The translations under genes were made by a program, and so were the position numbers. A stretch of 64,000 bases of DNA, taken from NCBI RefSeq assembly GCF_002934625.1, contig NZ_PTJD01000014.1:62001-126000 (forward strand), written 5' to 3'. Under the pieces are notes generated by a model. It was not told where the DNA came from. It did not search any database and worked only from the letters and a program-made list of their open reading frames with translations. The number at the start of each line of letters is the position of its first letter. Position 1 is the first letter of the stretch. This document shows, piece after piece, positions 26,898 through 35,150 of this stretch. This DNA is from Kineococcus xinjiangensis. Its GTDB lineage: Bacteria > Actinomycetota > Actinomycetes > Actinomycetales > Kineococcaceae.

Positions 26898-27913
26898 GCG
26901 ATCAGCTCCAGGTCGCGGCTGAGGACCTGGTGGCGCAGGGGCTGCCCGACGAGGTAGCGGCCGAGCTCGTCGAGCGCCACGTCGGTCATCCGGAACGTCT
27001 CGCTGCCCAGGGAGCCGGCCACGTGCGGGGTGATGACGACGTTGCGCAGCTCGTACAGGGGCGAGGCGGCCGGCAGGGGTTCGGGGGAGGTCACGTCGAG
27101 GACGGCGTAGAGCCGGCCGGTGGCGCACTCCCGCTCGAGGGCGGCGGTGTCGAGCAGGGCCCCGCGGGCGGTGTTGACGACCGTTGCGCCGTCGGGCAGC
27201 AGCGCCAACTCCCGGGCGCCGATCATCCCGCGGGTGGTGGGCAGGTCCGGGGCGTGCAGGGACAGCACGGAGACGCGGGGCAGCATCTCCGGCAGGGCGA
27301 CGAGGTGGCCGCCGGCCTCCGCGACCTCGAGGGGGTCGGCGTGGGGGTCGGCGACGAGGCAGGTGACGCCGTCGAGCTGCTGGAGCAGGCGCACCACGCG
27401 GCGGCCGATCCGGGAGAACCCGACGACGCCGATGGTGCGGCGGTAGTTGCTGAGCTCCCCGTGGGCGTGCAGGTAGGACCAGTCGTCGCGGTGCTCGCGG
27501 GCGTCGAGGGCGAGGAACTGGGCCTTCTTCCCGGCCAGGACGATGGAGGCGAACGTGAACTCCGCGACGGGGACGGCGTTGGCGTCCGCGCAGCTGCTCA
27601 CGACGATGCCGCGGCGCCAGAACTCCTCGCTGACGACGGGGCGCACGGAACCGGCGCAGTGCAGGACGGCGCGCAGCCGGCGCATCGCCGCGAGGCGGCG
27701 GGCGTCGAGGCGGGGGGCGCCCCAGCTGGTGAGCAGGATCTCGACCTCCGCGAGCGCCGGGGCCAGGGCGGGGTCGTCCAGGTCGTCGGTCCAGAGGACG
27801 GCGGGGAAGGAGAGGTGGTCGCGCAGCCGGTCGAGTCGCTCGGCGTCGAACTGGGTCTGGAAGGTGTCGCGGCTCATCACCAGGAGCGCCGGTGGTCGTC
27901 GTGCGGAGCCCAT
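26894..27913 (-). CDS. D-2-hydroxyacid dehydrogenase family protein
   Basis: A 339-residue NAD(P)-dependent oxidoreductase. The Rossmann motif is GVVGFSRIGRRV, with Ser in place of the middle Gly of GxGxxG. The catalytic set is present: Arg in VNTARGALLD, Glu in DVTSPEPL and His in ITPHVAGS. It is first in the operon and may oxidise or reduce a sugar acid from the imported glycan. ATG 27913 has GGGAG and GGAGAGG upstream and is preferred to the GTG at 27943, which has no ribosome site. Divergent from the regulator gene. Confidence 0.88.
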   Translation of the reverse strand: MGSARRPPALLVMSRDTFQTQFDAERLDRLRDHLSFPAVLWTDDLDDPALAPALAEVEILLTSWGAPRLDARRLAAMRRLRAVLHCAGSVRPVVSEEFWRRGIVVSSCADANAVPVAEFTFASIVLAGKKAQFLALDAREHRDDWSYLHAHGELSNYRRTIGVVGFSRIGRRVVRLLQQLDGVTCLVADPHADPLEVAEAGGHLVALPEMLPRVSVLSLHAPDLPTTRGMIGARELALLPDGATVVNTARGALLDTAALERECATGRLYAVLDVTSPEPLPAASPLYELRNVVITPHVAGSLGSETFRMTDVALDELGRYLVGQPLRHQVLSRDLELIA

Positions 27914-28010
27914 GCGCTCCCGCCTCTCCGTCGAGGTGGTCACCCGGCGGGTGACCGGCGGCTCCTTGCCGCTGACCGGATCCGAGGAAATACTCGGGGC
28001 AGCACAAGGT

Positions 28011-28037
28011 CAATCAGTTCGATCAGATTCGATCAGG
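28011..28037. promoter_or_regulatory. Direct-repeat operator, 10-bp period
   Basis: TTCGATCAG occurs at 28018-28026 and 28028-28036, one helical turn apart, and AATCAG at 28012-28017 is a partial third unit. The site lies in the 159-bp divergent promoter region between the operon and its regulator. Direct repeats suit a DeoR-type DNA-binding domain better than the palindromes used by LacI proteins. Confidence 0.5.
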
Positions 28038-28072
28038 ACTGTTCATTGTCGATCGACGGAGGAGGGGCGCAC

Positions 28073-29269
28073 GTGGCCGACGACCTGCAGCGGCCGTCGA
28101 TGTTCTCCCTGCAGCGGCGGGAGCGGCTGATGGACGAGCTGCGCCGCAACGGCTCGGTCCACATCCGCGACATCGCCCCCGTCCTCGGCGTCAGCGAGCT
28201 CACGGTGCGCCGCGACATCAACGCGATGGCGGAGCAGGGCCTGCTCACCCGTGTGCACGGCGGCGCCACCCTCAGCGGGCCCCTCGACGCCGCCCCGGCG
28301 CCCGCCCGCACCCGCTTCCCGAGCCGCTACACCCTCGGGATGGTCGTCCCCTCGCTGGACTACTACTGGCCGCACGTGGTGAGCGGGGCCCGGGCGGCGG
28401 CCACCCTCGCGCAGGCCCGCCTCGTCCTGCGCGGCTCCTCCTACGACGCGGACGACGACCGGCGCCAGATCGAGCGGCTGCTGGGCTCCACGGAGGTCCA
28501 CGGCCTGGTCGCGGCGCCGGAGACCGGCGACGAGCGCGGCCGGGCGCTGCTGCGGTGGCTGGACACCCTGCCCATCCCCGTCGTCCTCGCCGAGCGGCGC
28601 GCGCCCCGGGACCTGCCCGCCCAGAACCTGGAGTGGGTCAGCACCGACCACCCGTTCGGTGCCGGGCTCGCCGTGCGCCACCTGCACGCCGGCGGCCACC
28701 GGCGCATCGGGTTGCTGCTGGCCCGGCACAGCCCGACCTCCGCGCACGTCCTCACCGGCTGGCAGCGCACCGTGCGCGAGCTGGGGCTGCCCGCGGACGA
28801 TCCGCACGTCATCGAGCTCGACGCGGTGGGCGCCCACCGCGAGGAGGTGCTCACCCGTGTGCTGGAGCACTGCCGCCGCTCGGGCACGACGGCGCTGCTC
28901 GTGCACGCCGACCCGGAGGCGCTCGCCCTCGCCCAGACGTGCCTGGACCAGGGCGTGCGGGTGCCGGAGGACCTCGCGGTCGTTGCCTACGACGACGAGG
29001 TGGCGCACCTGTCGCAGCCGGCGCTGTCCGCGGTGCGGCCGCCGAAGGAGCACGTGGGCCGCACCGCGGTGGAACTGCTCCTGGCGCGGCTGCAGGAGGG
29101 GGACCGGCGCCCGGTGCACCGGGTGCGGGTGAACCCCGCCCTCGTGGTGCGGGAGTCCAGCAGCCCGCCGGGGCGGGAGCCCGACCCGCCCCCGCCGCCG
29201 CGGACGAACCCCCGCACGAACCCCCGCACGACCCCGGGGACCGCCCCGGACAGGAGGAGGACGCGATGA
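28073..29269 (+). CDS. Chimeric regulator: DeoR-type HTH with LacI-type sugar sensor
   Basis: A 398-residue regulator. Residues about 10-65 are a DeoR winged helix (MDELRRNGSVHIRDIAPVLG, VSELTVRRDINAMAEQG, RVHGGATL). The rest is a periplasmic-binding-type sensor of the LacI/GalR kind (GMVVPSLDYYWPHVVSGA, VRHLHAGGHRRIGLLLA, VPEDLAVVAYDDEVAHLSQP). A Pro-rich tail of about 35 residues follows. GTG 28073 has GGAGGAGGGG just upstream. It is divergent from the galactan-type operon and overlaps the ThuA-like gene by 4 nt, so it likely controls both in response to a sugar. Confidence 0.85.
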   Translation: MADDLQRPSMFSLQRRERLMDELRRNGSVHIRDIAPVLGVSELTVRRDINAMAEQGLLTRVHGGATLSGPLDAAPAPARTRFPSRYTLGMVVPSLDYYWPHVVSGARAAATLAQARLVLRGSSYDADDDRRQIERLLGSTEVHGLVAAPETGDERGRALLRWLDTLPIPVVLAERRAPRDLPAQNLEWVSTDHPFGAGLAVRHLHAGGHRRIGLLLARHSPTSAHVLTGWQRTVRELGLPADDPHVIELDAVGAHREEVLTRVLEHCRRSGTTALLVHADPEALALAQTCLDQGVRVPEDLAVVAYDDEVAHLSQPALSAVRPPKEHVGRTAVELLLARLQEGDRRPVHRVRVNPALVVRESSSPPGREPDPPPPPRTNPRTNPRTTPGTAPDRRRTR

Positions 29270-29949
29270 CCGACCCCGTGACCACGGACGGCCCCCGGGC
29301 GCTGCTGCTGTCCGGCGGTGGCCGCTACGCCGACCCCTGGCACCCGTTCGCCGCCACGACCGTCCGGCTGGCCGCGCTGCTCACCGGCTGCGGCCTGCGC
29401 GTCGACGTCCGCGACGACGTCGACGACGCCCTCGCCGGCCTGGCCGTGGCGCCACCGGACCTGCTGGTGGTGAACGTGGGCCAGCCCCGCGACGGCGGCC
29501 CCGCGCCCCTGCCCGGCGCGGCGGCGGACGGGTTCGCCGCCTACCTCGCCGGGTCCCGCCCCCTCCTCGGCGTCCACTCCAGCGCCACGAGCTTCGAGGG
29601 CTTCGACGCCTGGGAGGAGCGCCTGGGCGGCCGGTGGGTCCGCGACGTGTCCATGCACCCCGAGCACGGACCGGCCGCCGTGCAGGTCCTCGGCCCCCAC
29701 CCCGTCACGGCGGGCCTCGCCGACTTCGTGCTCCTCGACGAGCGCTACACCCACCTGCGGGTGCAGCCGGACGTCACGGCCGTCGCCGGGCACGAGCACG
29801 AGGGGCGCCGCCACCCGCTGGTGTGGGTGCGCGACGCCGACGGCACCCGCACCGCCTACGACGCGCTGGGCCACGACGAGCGCTCCTACGACTCCGCGGA
29901 GCACCTGCGCCTGCTGCGCGGAGTCGTCGGCTGGCTGCTGGGGGGCTGA
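29266..29949 (+). CDS. ThuA-like protein
   Basis: A 227-residue cytoplasmic protein of the ThuA group (glutamine-amidotransferase-like fold): ALLLSGGGRYADPWHPFAAT at the start, PLLGVHSSATSFEGFDAWEE and LGGRWVRDVSMHPEHGP in the middle, and VWVRDADGTRTAYDALGHDE near the end. ThuA proteins occur in sugar-use loci (trehalose, sucrose), perhaps linked to ketosugar metabolism. ATG 29266 overlaps the regulator stop (ATGA) and follows GGAGGAGG. Confidence 0.85.
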   Translation: MTDPVTTDGPRALLLSGGGRYADPWHPFAATTVRLAALLTGCGLRVDVRDDVDDALAGLAVAPPDLLVVNVGQPRDGGPAPLPGAAADGFAAYLAGSRPLLGVHSSATSFEGFDAWEERLGGRWVRDVSMHPEHGPAAVQVLGPHPVTAGLADFVLLDERYTHLRVQPDVTAVAGHEHEGRRHPLVWVRDADGTRTAYDALGHDERSYDSAEHLRLLRGVVGWLLGG

Positions 29950-29953
29950 CGGC

Positions 29954-30451
29954 TCAGCGGCCGCGGCGCAGCGCGCGCTCGCGCAGCCGCTGCCACCAGC
30001 GGCTGCGCGGCGGGGCGGGTTCCGGCGCCGGCGGTGGCGGTGGCGGTGGGTTCGCCTCGCTCCAGGCGGCGAGGGCCTCGTCGACGTCGAGCAGCGCGAC
30101 CGCCAGCGGCGTCCCGAGCTGCGGCCGTCGGTACTCCCGGAGCAGGCGGGCGTTGAAGTCCTCGACGGCCTCCCGCACGTCCGCCGCGGAGGGGTAGCCG
30201 GGCACGGCGGCGCGCAGCGCGGCCCGCTCCCGCCGGAACGCCAGGTGCGGCGGCAGCATCGCCGCCAGGTCCAGGCCCTCCCGGCGCGCCAGGCCGGCCG
30301 CCCAGTCCTCGGGGGTGAAGGGCTGGTCGAGGCCGGGGATCGGCTTGCCCGCGCCGGGCAGGGCGTCGAACTCGCCGCGCTCCTGCGCCTCCCGGATCAG
30401 CCGCTCGGTCCAGCTCTCGAACGACCTGCCGGCCGGCTTGCGCTGCGACAT
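29954..30451 (-). CDS. DUF1992 (DnaJ-C28-like) protein
   Basis: A 165-residue soluble protein. The signature is at the N-terminus: WTERLIREAQERGEFDALPG then GKPIPGLDQPFTPEDW, the DUF1992 pattern also found in DNAJC28. The middle is helical and a Pro-rich stretch precedes a basic C-terminus (RSRWWQRLRERALRRGR). The function is unknown in bacteria. ATG 30451 follows GGGAGGG. It converges on the ThuA-like gene with only 4 bp between the stops. Confidence 0.83.
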   Translation of the reverse strand: MSQRKPAGRSFESWTERLIREAQERGEFDALPGAGKPIPGLDQPFTPEDWAAGLARREGLDLAAMLPPHLAFRRERAALRAAVPGYPSAADVREAVEDFNARLLREYRRPQLGTPLAVALLDVDEALAAWSEANPPPPPPPAPEPAPPRSRWWQRLRERALRRGR

Positions 30452-30620
30452 CCGCCCGTTCCCTCCCACCCGTCCCGCTCCCGCGTCCCATGGTGCGGTC
30501 CTCCCCCGGCGGCGGCCAGACGGGCGGGCGCCGCCGTCGTGGCCCAGCCTCCGCCGGGTGCAGGGCTTACCGTGGCTGGGGGTCCGCCGACGCGGCGGGA
30601 CCCGGGCAGGAGGAGGCGCT

Positions 30621-31559
30621 GTGGCAGTCGTTCCCGGCGGGCGCCGGTTCCGGATGGCGGCGCTGCTGGCCCTGGCGCTGGCGTGCGCGTCGTGCACCGG
30701 CGCCGGCGGCGAGGGCGTGCCGCAGGAGTCGGTGACGGAGGGGCCGGTGCCGGAGGAGTCCGTGCCGGAGGCGTCAGCGACGGAGCAGTCGGGAGGGACC
30801 GTGACGGAGGGGATCGAGACGGCCCTGCCCCGGGGGACGCGGGTGGGGCGGGCACGGTGGAAGCCGCGGCCCGGTGTCGCCTGGCAGTGGCAGCTCTCCG
30901 GCGACCTCGACCTGACCGTCGACGTGCCCGTCTACGACGTCGACTGGCAGGTTCCCCGCGACGTCGTGGACCGCCTGCACCGCGACGGGCGGCGGGTCAT
31001 CTGCTACGTCAGCGTCGGCACGGTCGAGGAGTACCGCGACGACGCCGGGGACTTCCCCGCCGAGGTGCAGGGCCGGCCGCTGGCCGACTGGCCCGACGAG
31101 CGCTGGCTGGACGTCCGGCGCCTGGACCTCATCGGCCCGCCCCTGCTGCGCCGCCTCGACGTGTGCCGGGAGAAGGGCTTCGACGCGGTCGAGCCGGACA
31201 ACGTCGACGCCTACAGCAACGCCAGCGGTTTCCCGCTGACCGCCGAGGACCAGCTGAGGTTCAACCGCTGGATCGCGCGGGCCGCGCACGAGCGGGGGAT
31301 GTCCGTGGGGCTGAAGAACGACGTCGACCAGATCGCGGAGCTGGAGCCGGACTTCGACTTCGCCGTCAACGAGCAGTGCCTGCAGTACGAGGAGTGCGGC
31401 GCCTACGAGCCCTTCGTTCGGGCGGGGAAGGCCGTCCTGCACGTGGAGTACGAGATGAGCCCCGAGGAGTTCTGCGCGGCGGTGCCCGTGCCCGGTTTCT
31501 CCTCGATGCTGAAGCGCTACGACCTGGACGCCTACCGCCACGTCTGCCCGGGGAGCTGA
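30621..31559 (+). CDS. GH114-type endo-alpha-1,4-galactosaminidase-like lipoprotein
   Basis: A 312-residue exported protein. The N-terminus (MAVVPGGRRFRMAALLALAL then ACASC) looks like a lipoprotein leader, though the lipobox is not canonical, followed by a Glu/Ser/Val-rich tether of about 45 residues. The catalytic (beta/alpha)8 domain shows VPVYDVDW, VICYVSVGTVEEYRDD, FDAVEPDNVDAY, SVGLKNDVDQI and FAVNEQCLQYEECGAY, a GH114/TM1410-type pattern. Known GH114 enzymes, such as fungal Ega3, cut galactosamine-rich polymers; the PelA hydrolase domain is related. It probably trims the polymer made by the neighbouring locus. GTG 30621 follows AGGAGGAGG. Confidence 0.85.
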   Translation: MAVVPGGRRFRMAALLALALACASCTGAGGEGVPQESVTEGPVPEESVPEASATEQSGGTVTEGIETALPRGTRVGRARWKPRPGVAWQWQLSGDLDLTVDVPVYDVDWQVPRDVVDRLHRDGRRVICYVSVGTVEEYRDDAGDFPAEVQGRPLADWPDERWLDVRRLDLIGPPLLRRLDVCREKGFDAVEPDNVDAYSNASGFPLTAEDQLRFNRWIARAAHERGMSVGLKNDVDQIAELEPDFDFAVNEQCLQYEECGAYEPFVRAGKAVLHVEYEMSPEEFCAAVPVPGFSSMLKRYDLDAYRHVCPGS

Positions 31560-31586
31560 TCCGGCGCAGGGGACACCGGGGAGCGC

Positions 31587-31620
31587 GGAGGGGGCGGGCC
31601 CGGTCGGGCCCGCCCCCTCC
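31587..31620. terminator. Strong bidirectional hairpin
   Basis: A perfect 15-bp GC stem (31587-31601 with 31606-31620) with loop GGTC lies between the convergent GH114 and deacetylase genes. Confidence 0.75.
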
Positions 31621-31632
31621 GCCGTCAGCCGG

Positions 31633-34356
31633 TCACCAGCCGGTGACGGCGTTCGACCAGCCCGAGTAGGGGCTGGTGCCCACGGCGTTCACGGCCTGCA
31701 CGCGGAACCGGTAGGTGCCCACCTGCGGCAGGGGCATCGTCAGGCTGGTGCTCGACGCCGGCACGAGGTTCGGGTGCACGACCGTCTGCAGCACCTCGCC
31801 GTACCAGCCGATCCGGTAGGCAGTGACCCGGTAGCCGGTCACGGGGGACCCGCCGTTCGTCGCCGGCGCGCTCCAGGTCGCGGTGGCGACGATGCTGCCG
31901 CCCCACACGCCGGAGTGGGCGGTGCCGATGACGGGCGCCCCCGGGGTGGTGGCCGGGGTGACGGCGTTGGAACGGACCGAGGCCTCCCCGGCGCCCACCG
32001 CGTTCACCGCGACCACGTCGAAGGTGTACGCGCGGCCGTTCGTCAGCCCCGTGGCGGTGAAGCTCACCGCCGTCGCCGGGACCGTCGCCGTCGCCTGCAC
32101 CGTGGCCGACGTGCCGTCGTAGCGGCGGATGCGGTACTCCCTGATCGGGGAACCGCCCGTGCTCACCGGCGCCGTCCACGTCAGCGTCGCGGAGGCGTTG
32201 CCCGCCCTGGCCGCGACGGAGGTCGCCGCACCGGGGACGGTGACGGTGGAGTCCGCGCTGACGTAGCCGCCGCGGAAGGCGGTGGGCGTCGCCACGACGG
32301 TGTCGGCCGTGGGGACCCGGAACCAGCCGGACAGCTTCCCGCCGTACCCGCGCAGGTTCACACCGTGCACCGGCGTCCCACCGGGGACGGTGAGCGGCGC
32401 GTAGACGTCGGCGGGGCCGCTGATGTGCACGCCGGTGTCGTCGAGGTAGGCGGAGACCCGCGGGGCGTTCTTGCGCCACTCGGAGTGCTTGAGGATCAGG
32501 TCGCTCTGGATCCGCAGCGGGATCTGGACCAGGGGCGCGTCGCCGGTGTGCGTGGTGCGGTAGGCGCCGAGGACTCCCTCGACCACCGGGTAGAGCAGGC
32601 CGTCCTCGGCGAGGTTGGACTGGTGGGCGTAGAAGGAGCGGGGGTCGTTGGCCAGGACCTTCTGCAGCGCGTTGCGGACCTCCACCGGCTTCAGGTAGCC
32701 CTCGAAGCTGGCCTGCGCCTGCGCGTCGGTGGCCGCGGGCAGCGGCGAGATGCAGGTGCTGCGCACGTCGACCTCGCAGATCCCGCTGCCCCCGTTCGCG
32801 CGGGAGGTGTAGTACCAGTTGTACTCGTCGATCTGCTCGAGGTACGTCGCCGTGTTGTAGTACACGTTCATCGGGTAGCGCGGCACCGTCCGCGCCGCGC
32901 CGACCGCGCGGCGAACGTCCTCGCGCGAGGCGTCGGAGGCGATGTGCCTGATCCCGGTCGCGTCCAGCGCGGGGGCGAGGAAGGGGTTGTCGACCGGCTG
33001 CTGCGGGTCCGTCCGAAGCCCGGAGTGCTCACCCGTGACCAGTTCGGTGGCGTCGAAGTTGGGCAGCGCGTTCGCCCGGGCCCAGTCGATGTTGGCCTGC
33101 ACCTGCTGCTGCAGGAACTCCTGCGAGGCCCAGTAGGTGCCGCCACTCTCCTGCGAGGGGATGCCCGGGTCCTGGCGCGGGCCTTCTTCCGGGCCGGTGG
33201 CGCAGCGCCAGGACTGCCCCACGACCGTCGGGGCGATCTGGATGCAGCCCATGAAGGGGTGGGAGTACGTGTGGTTGACCCACGGGAACTCCGCCTTCGC
33301 CGCCAGGAGCGCGTCGGTCAGCGGGTCGGTCCCACCGCCGGCCTCCTTCGCCGCGACGCTGCCGCCGGCGTTGAACACCATGTCCAGCTTGAAGCCGTTG
33401 GCGCGCTGCCAGCCCACGAGGCGCTGCACGTCGGCGGCGTTCATGCGGATGTCGGGGGTGGACACCGCCGGGTCGACGCAGTCGTCGCCAGGGGTGCAGT
33501 TGCCGTCCACGCTCCAGCGGGAGTCGGGCAGGAACACGTCGTCGACCTGCACGTCGAAGTAGGAGCGGTGGTGGCCGAGGTGGATGCCCCGCGTCATCCA
33601 CGACACCACGCCGTGCGCGATCGTGTTGTACCACTGCATCGACGGGTTGTACGCCGCGGAGATCATCAGTTCCTCGCGGCCGTCGTGCGCGTAGGACCAG
33701 GCGATCGCCCCGGACCCCTCCGTCGCAGTGGCCGTGATGAGCGGGGTCACCACCTCACCGGCGGGCAGGTCGGCCGCCGGCTGCGCCAGGTAGCCGTAGA
33801 CCTCGCTGACCGCCGGGTCGAAGTCGTCGATGGGCAGCGGACCGCTCAGCGCGGAGAACCCCGACGCCCGCGCCGCGGCCGTCACCGTCCCCGCCGCGCC
33901 GTCCAGCGAACCCGCGTACGTCGCCGTCGCACCCGTCCCCGTCCCCGGGTACACGTAGGCGTTCACCTGCCGGATCCCGAACCGGCGCTCGAACGCGGCC
34001 AGTTCCGTCAGCTCCGCCGGGCTCATCCCCCACGGGTTGGCGTTGGGGAGGACCACCGCCTGGAACCGCGCCGCGCCGGAGGCGGCGTCCACCAGGAACT
34101 CCCGGTCGATGACCGCGCGGCCGGCGGCCGCCAGGTCCACGACGGTGTGGGGCACGCCCTCGCGCGCCAGTTCCGTCGCGATCGCCTGCGACGACGGGTC
34201 TCCCGCCGTCACCACCAGCACTCGCAGCTCCACCCGGAGACCTGCGGCCTGCGCCGGCTCGACCAGGCCCACCAGGGGCACCGCGGCCACTGCCGTTCCC
34301 GCGATGAGCCGCCGCAGCCGGGAACCGAACCCGTGGCACTCCTGGGCCTTCGCCAT
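31633..34356 (-). CDS. Secreted Agd3/CE18-like polysaccharide deacetylase with FN3 domains
   Basis: A 907-residue exported protein with signal peptide ending near AQA (residue 37). About 40-250 is a beta-rich domain at the place of CBM87 in Agd3 (RVLVVTAGDPSSQAIATEL, PNANPWGMSPAELTELAAF). About 255-620 is a CE4/CE18-like catalytic domain: YFDVQVDDVFLPD (metal Asp pair, about 268), VNHTYSHPFMG (HxxxH, about 359), LVTGEHSGLR and FYAHQSNLA. Two fibronectin type III domains (about 710-800 and 810-905) end the chain. It would remove N-acetyl groups from a GalNAc-rich exopolysaccharide outside the cell. ATG 34356 follows GGGAG. It is divergent from its signal-less paralog's operon. Confidence 0.8.
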   Translation of the reverse strand: MAKAQECHGFGSRLRRLIAGTAVAAVPLVGLVEPAQAAGLRVELRVLVVTAGDPSSQAIATELAREGVPHTVVDLAAAGRAVIDREFLVDAASGAARFQAVVLPNANPWGMSPAELTELAAFERRFGIRQVNAYVYPGTGTGATATYAGSLDGAAGTVTAAARASGFSALSGPLPIDDFDPAVSEVYGYLAQPAADLPAGEVVTPLITATATEGSGAIAWSYAHDGREELMISAAYNPSMQWYNTIAHGVVSWMTRGIHLGHHRSYFDVQVDDVFLPDSRWSVDGNCTPGDDCVDPAVSTPDIRMNAADVQRLVGWQRANGFKLDMVFNAGGSVAAKEAGGGTDPLTDALLAAKAEFPWVNHTYSHPFMGCIQIAPTVVGQSWRCATGPEEGPRQDPGIPSQESGGTYWASQEFLQQQVQANIDWARANALPNFDATELVTGEHSGLRTDPQQPVDNPFLAPALDATGIRHIASDASREDVRRAVGAARTVPRYPMNVYYNTATYLEQIDEYNWYYTSRANGGSGICEVDVRSTCISPLPAATDAQAQASFEGYLKPVEVRNALQKVLANDPRSFYAHQSNLAEDGLLYPVVEGVLGAYRTTHTGDAPLVQIPLRIQSDLILKHSEWRKNAPRVSAYLDDTGVHISGPADVYAPLTVPGGTPVHGVNLRGYGGKLSGWFRVPTADTVVATPTAFRGGYVSADSTVTVPGAATSVAARAGNASATLTWTAPVSTGGSPIREYRIRRYDGTSATVQATATVPATAVSFTATGLTNGRAYTFDVVAVNAVGAGEASVRSNAVTPATTPGAPVIGTAHSGVWGGSIVATATWSAPATNGGSPVTGYRVTAYRIGWYGEVLQTVVHPNLVPASSTSLTMPLPQVGTYRFRVQAVNAVGTSPYSGWSNAVTGW

Positions 34357-34718
34357 CCTCGCTGCTCCCACCCTCGTCCGATCGTTCCCCCGAGAGGTTA
34401 GAAAACTCTCCGCAACCGGAGGACCGTTCGGCCGATAGTCCACACGGACGGTCTACCCCTCCACCGGTGACGGCGAGTGACCGCGGCGGTGGCCGTCCGG
34501 GCGCCCACCGAGCCCGCCCACCCCGAACGGCCGCACCCGCTCCGCCGATCCGGTGAGCCACCCGGTGTGACCATCACCCCCCTGGCGGCGGGCACCCGTC
34601 GGGGCTGCTGCAACGGGGCGAGATCTGCCCGGGAGCCTCGTTCGGTTGAGAGGTCACCCACTACGGTGGGCGACGAGAGCGTTGCGACGTGCGAGGAACC
34701 GAGTCCGGGGAGGAAACC
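34357..34718. promoter_or_regulatory. Divergent promoter region of the exopolysaccharide locus
   Basis: A 362-bp gene-free stretch between the two divergent transcription units. Visible elements are GAGAG-N9-CTCTC (34392-34410), a second GAGAGGTCA (34648-34656) resembling the first GAGAGGTTA, and a CCCAC-TACG-GTGGG hairpin (34657-34670). No recognised riboswitch was found. A regulator binding GAGAGGT is a guess. Confidence 0.4.
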
Positions 34719-35150
34719 ATGGGGACGAGGCGGTGGTGGGGCCGGCCCACCGGGGGCTCCAGCGCGGAAGCGGACCTCCGCCACGAGATCGAGCGGCTGA
34801 CGCAGGAGAACATGCGGCTGCGGCTGGAACGGCAGCGCCCGCACAGCCTCAGCTCGATCACCGAGCAGTTGCGCGCCGCCGTGGAGGAGCCCGCCGGGGC
34901 CACCGACGCCCTCGAGGCCCGGGACGAGGCGCACCACGTCCTGGCGCAGGCCGAGGTGACCCGCAGGGCCGTCCTCGACGTCCTCGACAGCCTCGTCGTC
35001 GCGGCGAGCCAGATGCAGCGCCAGCTCGCCCAGGACGTCCCCCTGGCGGAGATCGACCGCCGCGTCACCGAGCGCCGCACCGGCCGTGGCGCGGGGCAGG
35101 AACGGGAACGGCTCGGCAGCTCCGTGGCGGCGGAGGCCTCGCGGTCATGA
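34719..35150 (+). CDS. Coiled-coil protein, first gene of exopolysaccharide operon
   Basis: A 143-residue soluble, strongly charged protein that I do not recognise. Helical segments include LRHEIERLTQENMRLRLERQ (typical coiled coil), LEARDEAHHVLAQAEVTRRA and VLDSLVVAASQMQRQLAQDV. No signal or membrane segment is seen. ATG 34719 follows GGGGAGGAAA, a strong ribosome site. Its stop overlaps the start of the second deacetylase-like gene (ATGA), so it is probably made with the polymer machinery, perhaps as a scaffold. Confidence 0.7.
   Translation: MGTRRWWGRPTGGSSAEADLRHEIERLTQENMRLRLERQRPHSLSSITEQLRAAVEEPAGATDALEARDEAHHVLAQAEVTRRAVLDVLDSLVVAASQMQRQLAQDVPLAEIDRRVTERRTGRGAGQERERLGSSVAAEASRS

Noticed and set aside
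26756-28072. Plus-strand frame extending the hybrid regulator far upstream
   Set aside because: It runs opposite the dehydrogenase gene; GTG 28073 has the only strong ribosome site and starts the recognisable domain.
34357-34718. Possible c-di-GMP riboswitch before the exopolysaccharide operon
   Set aside because: No GEMM-type conserved core or tetraloop was found; only short inverted repeats are visible.
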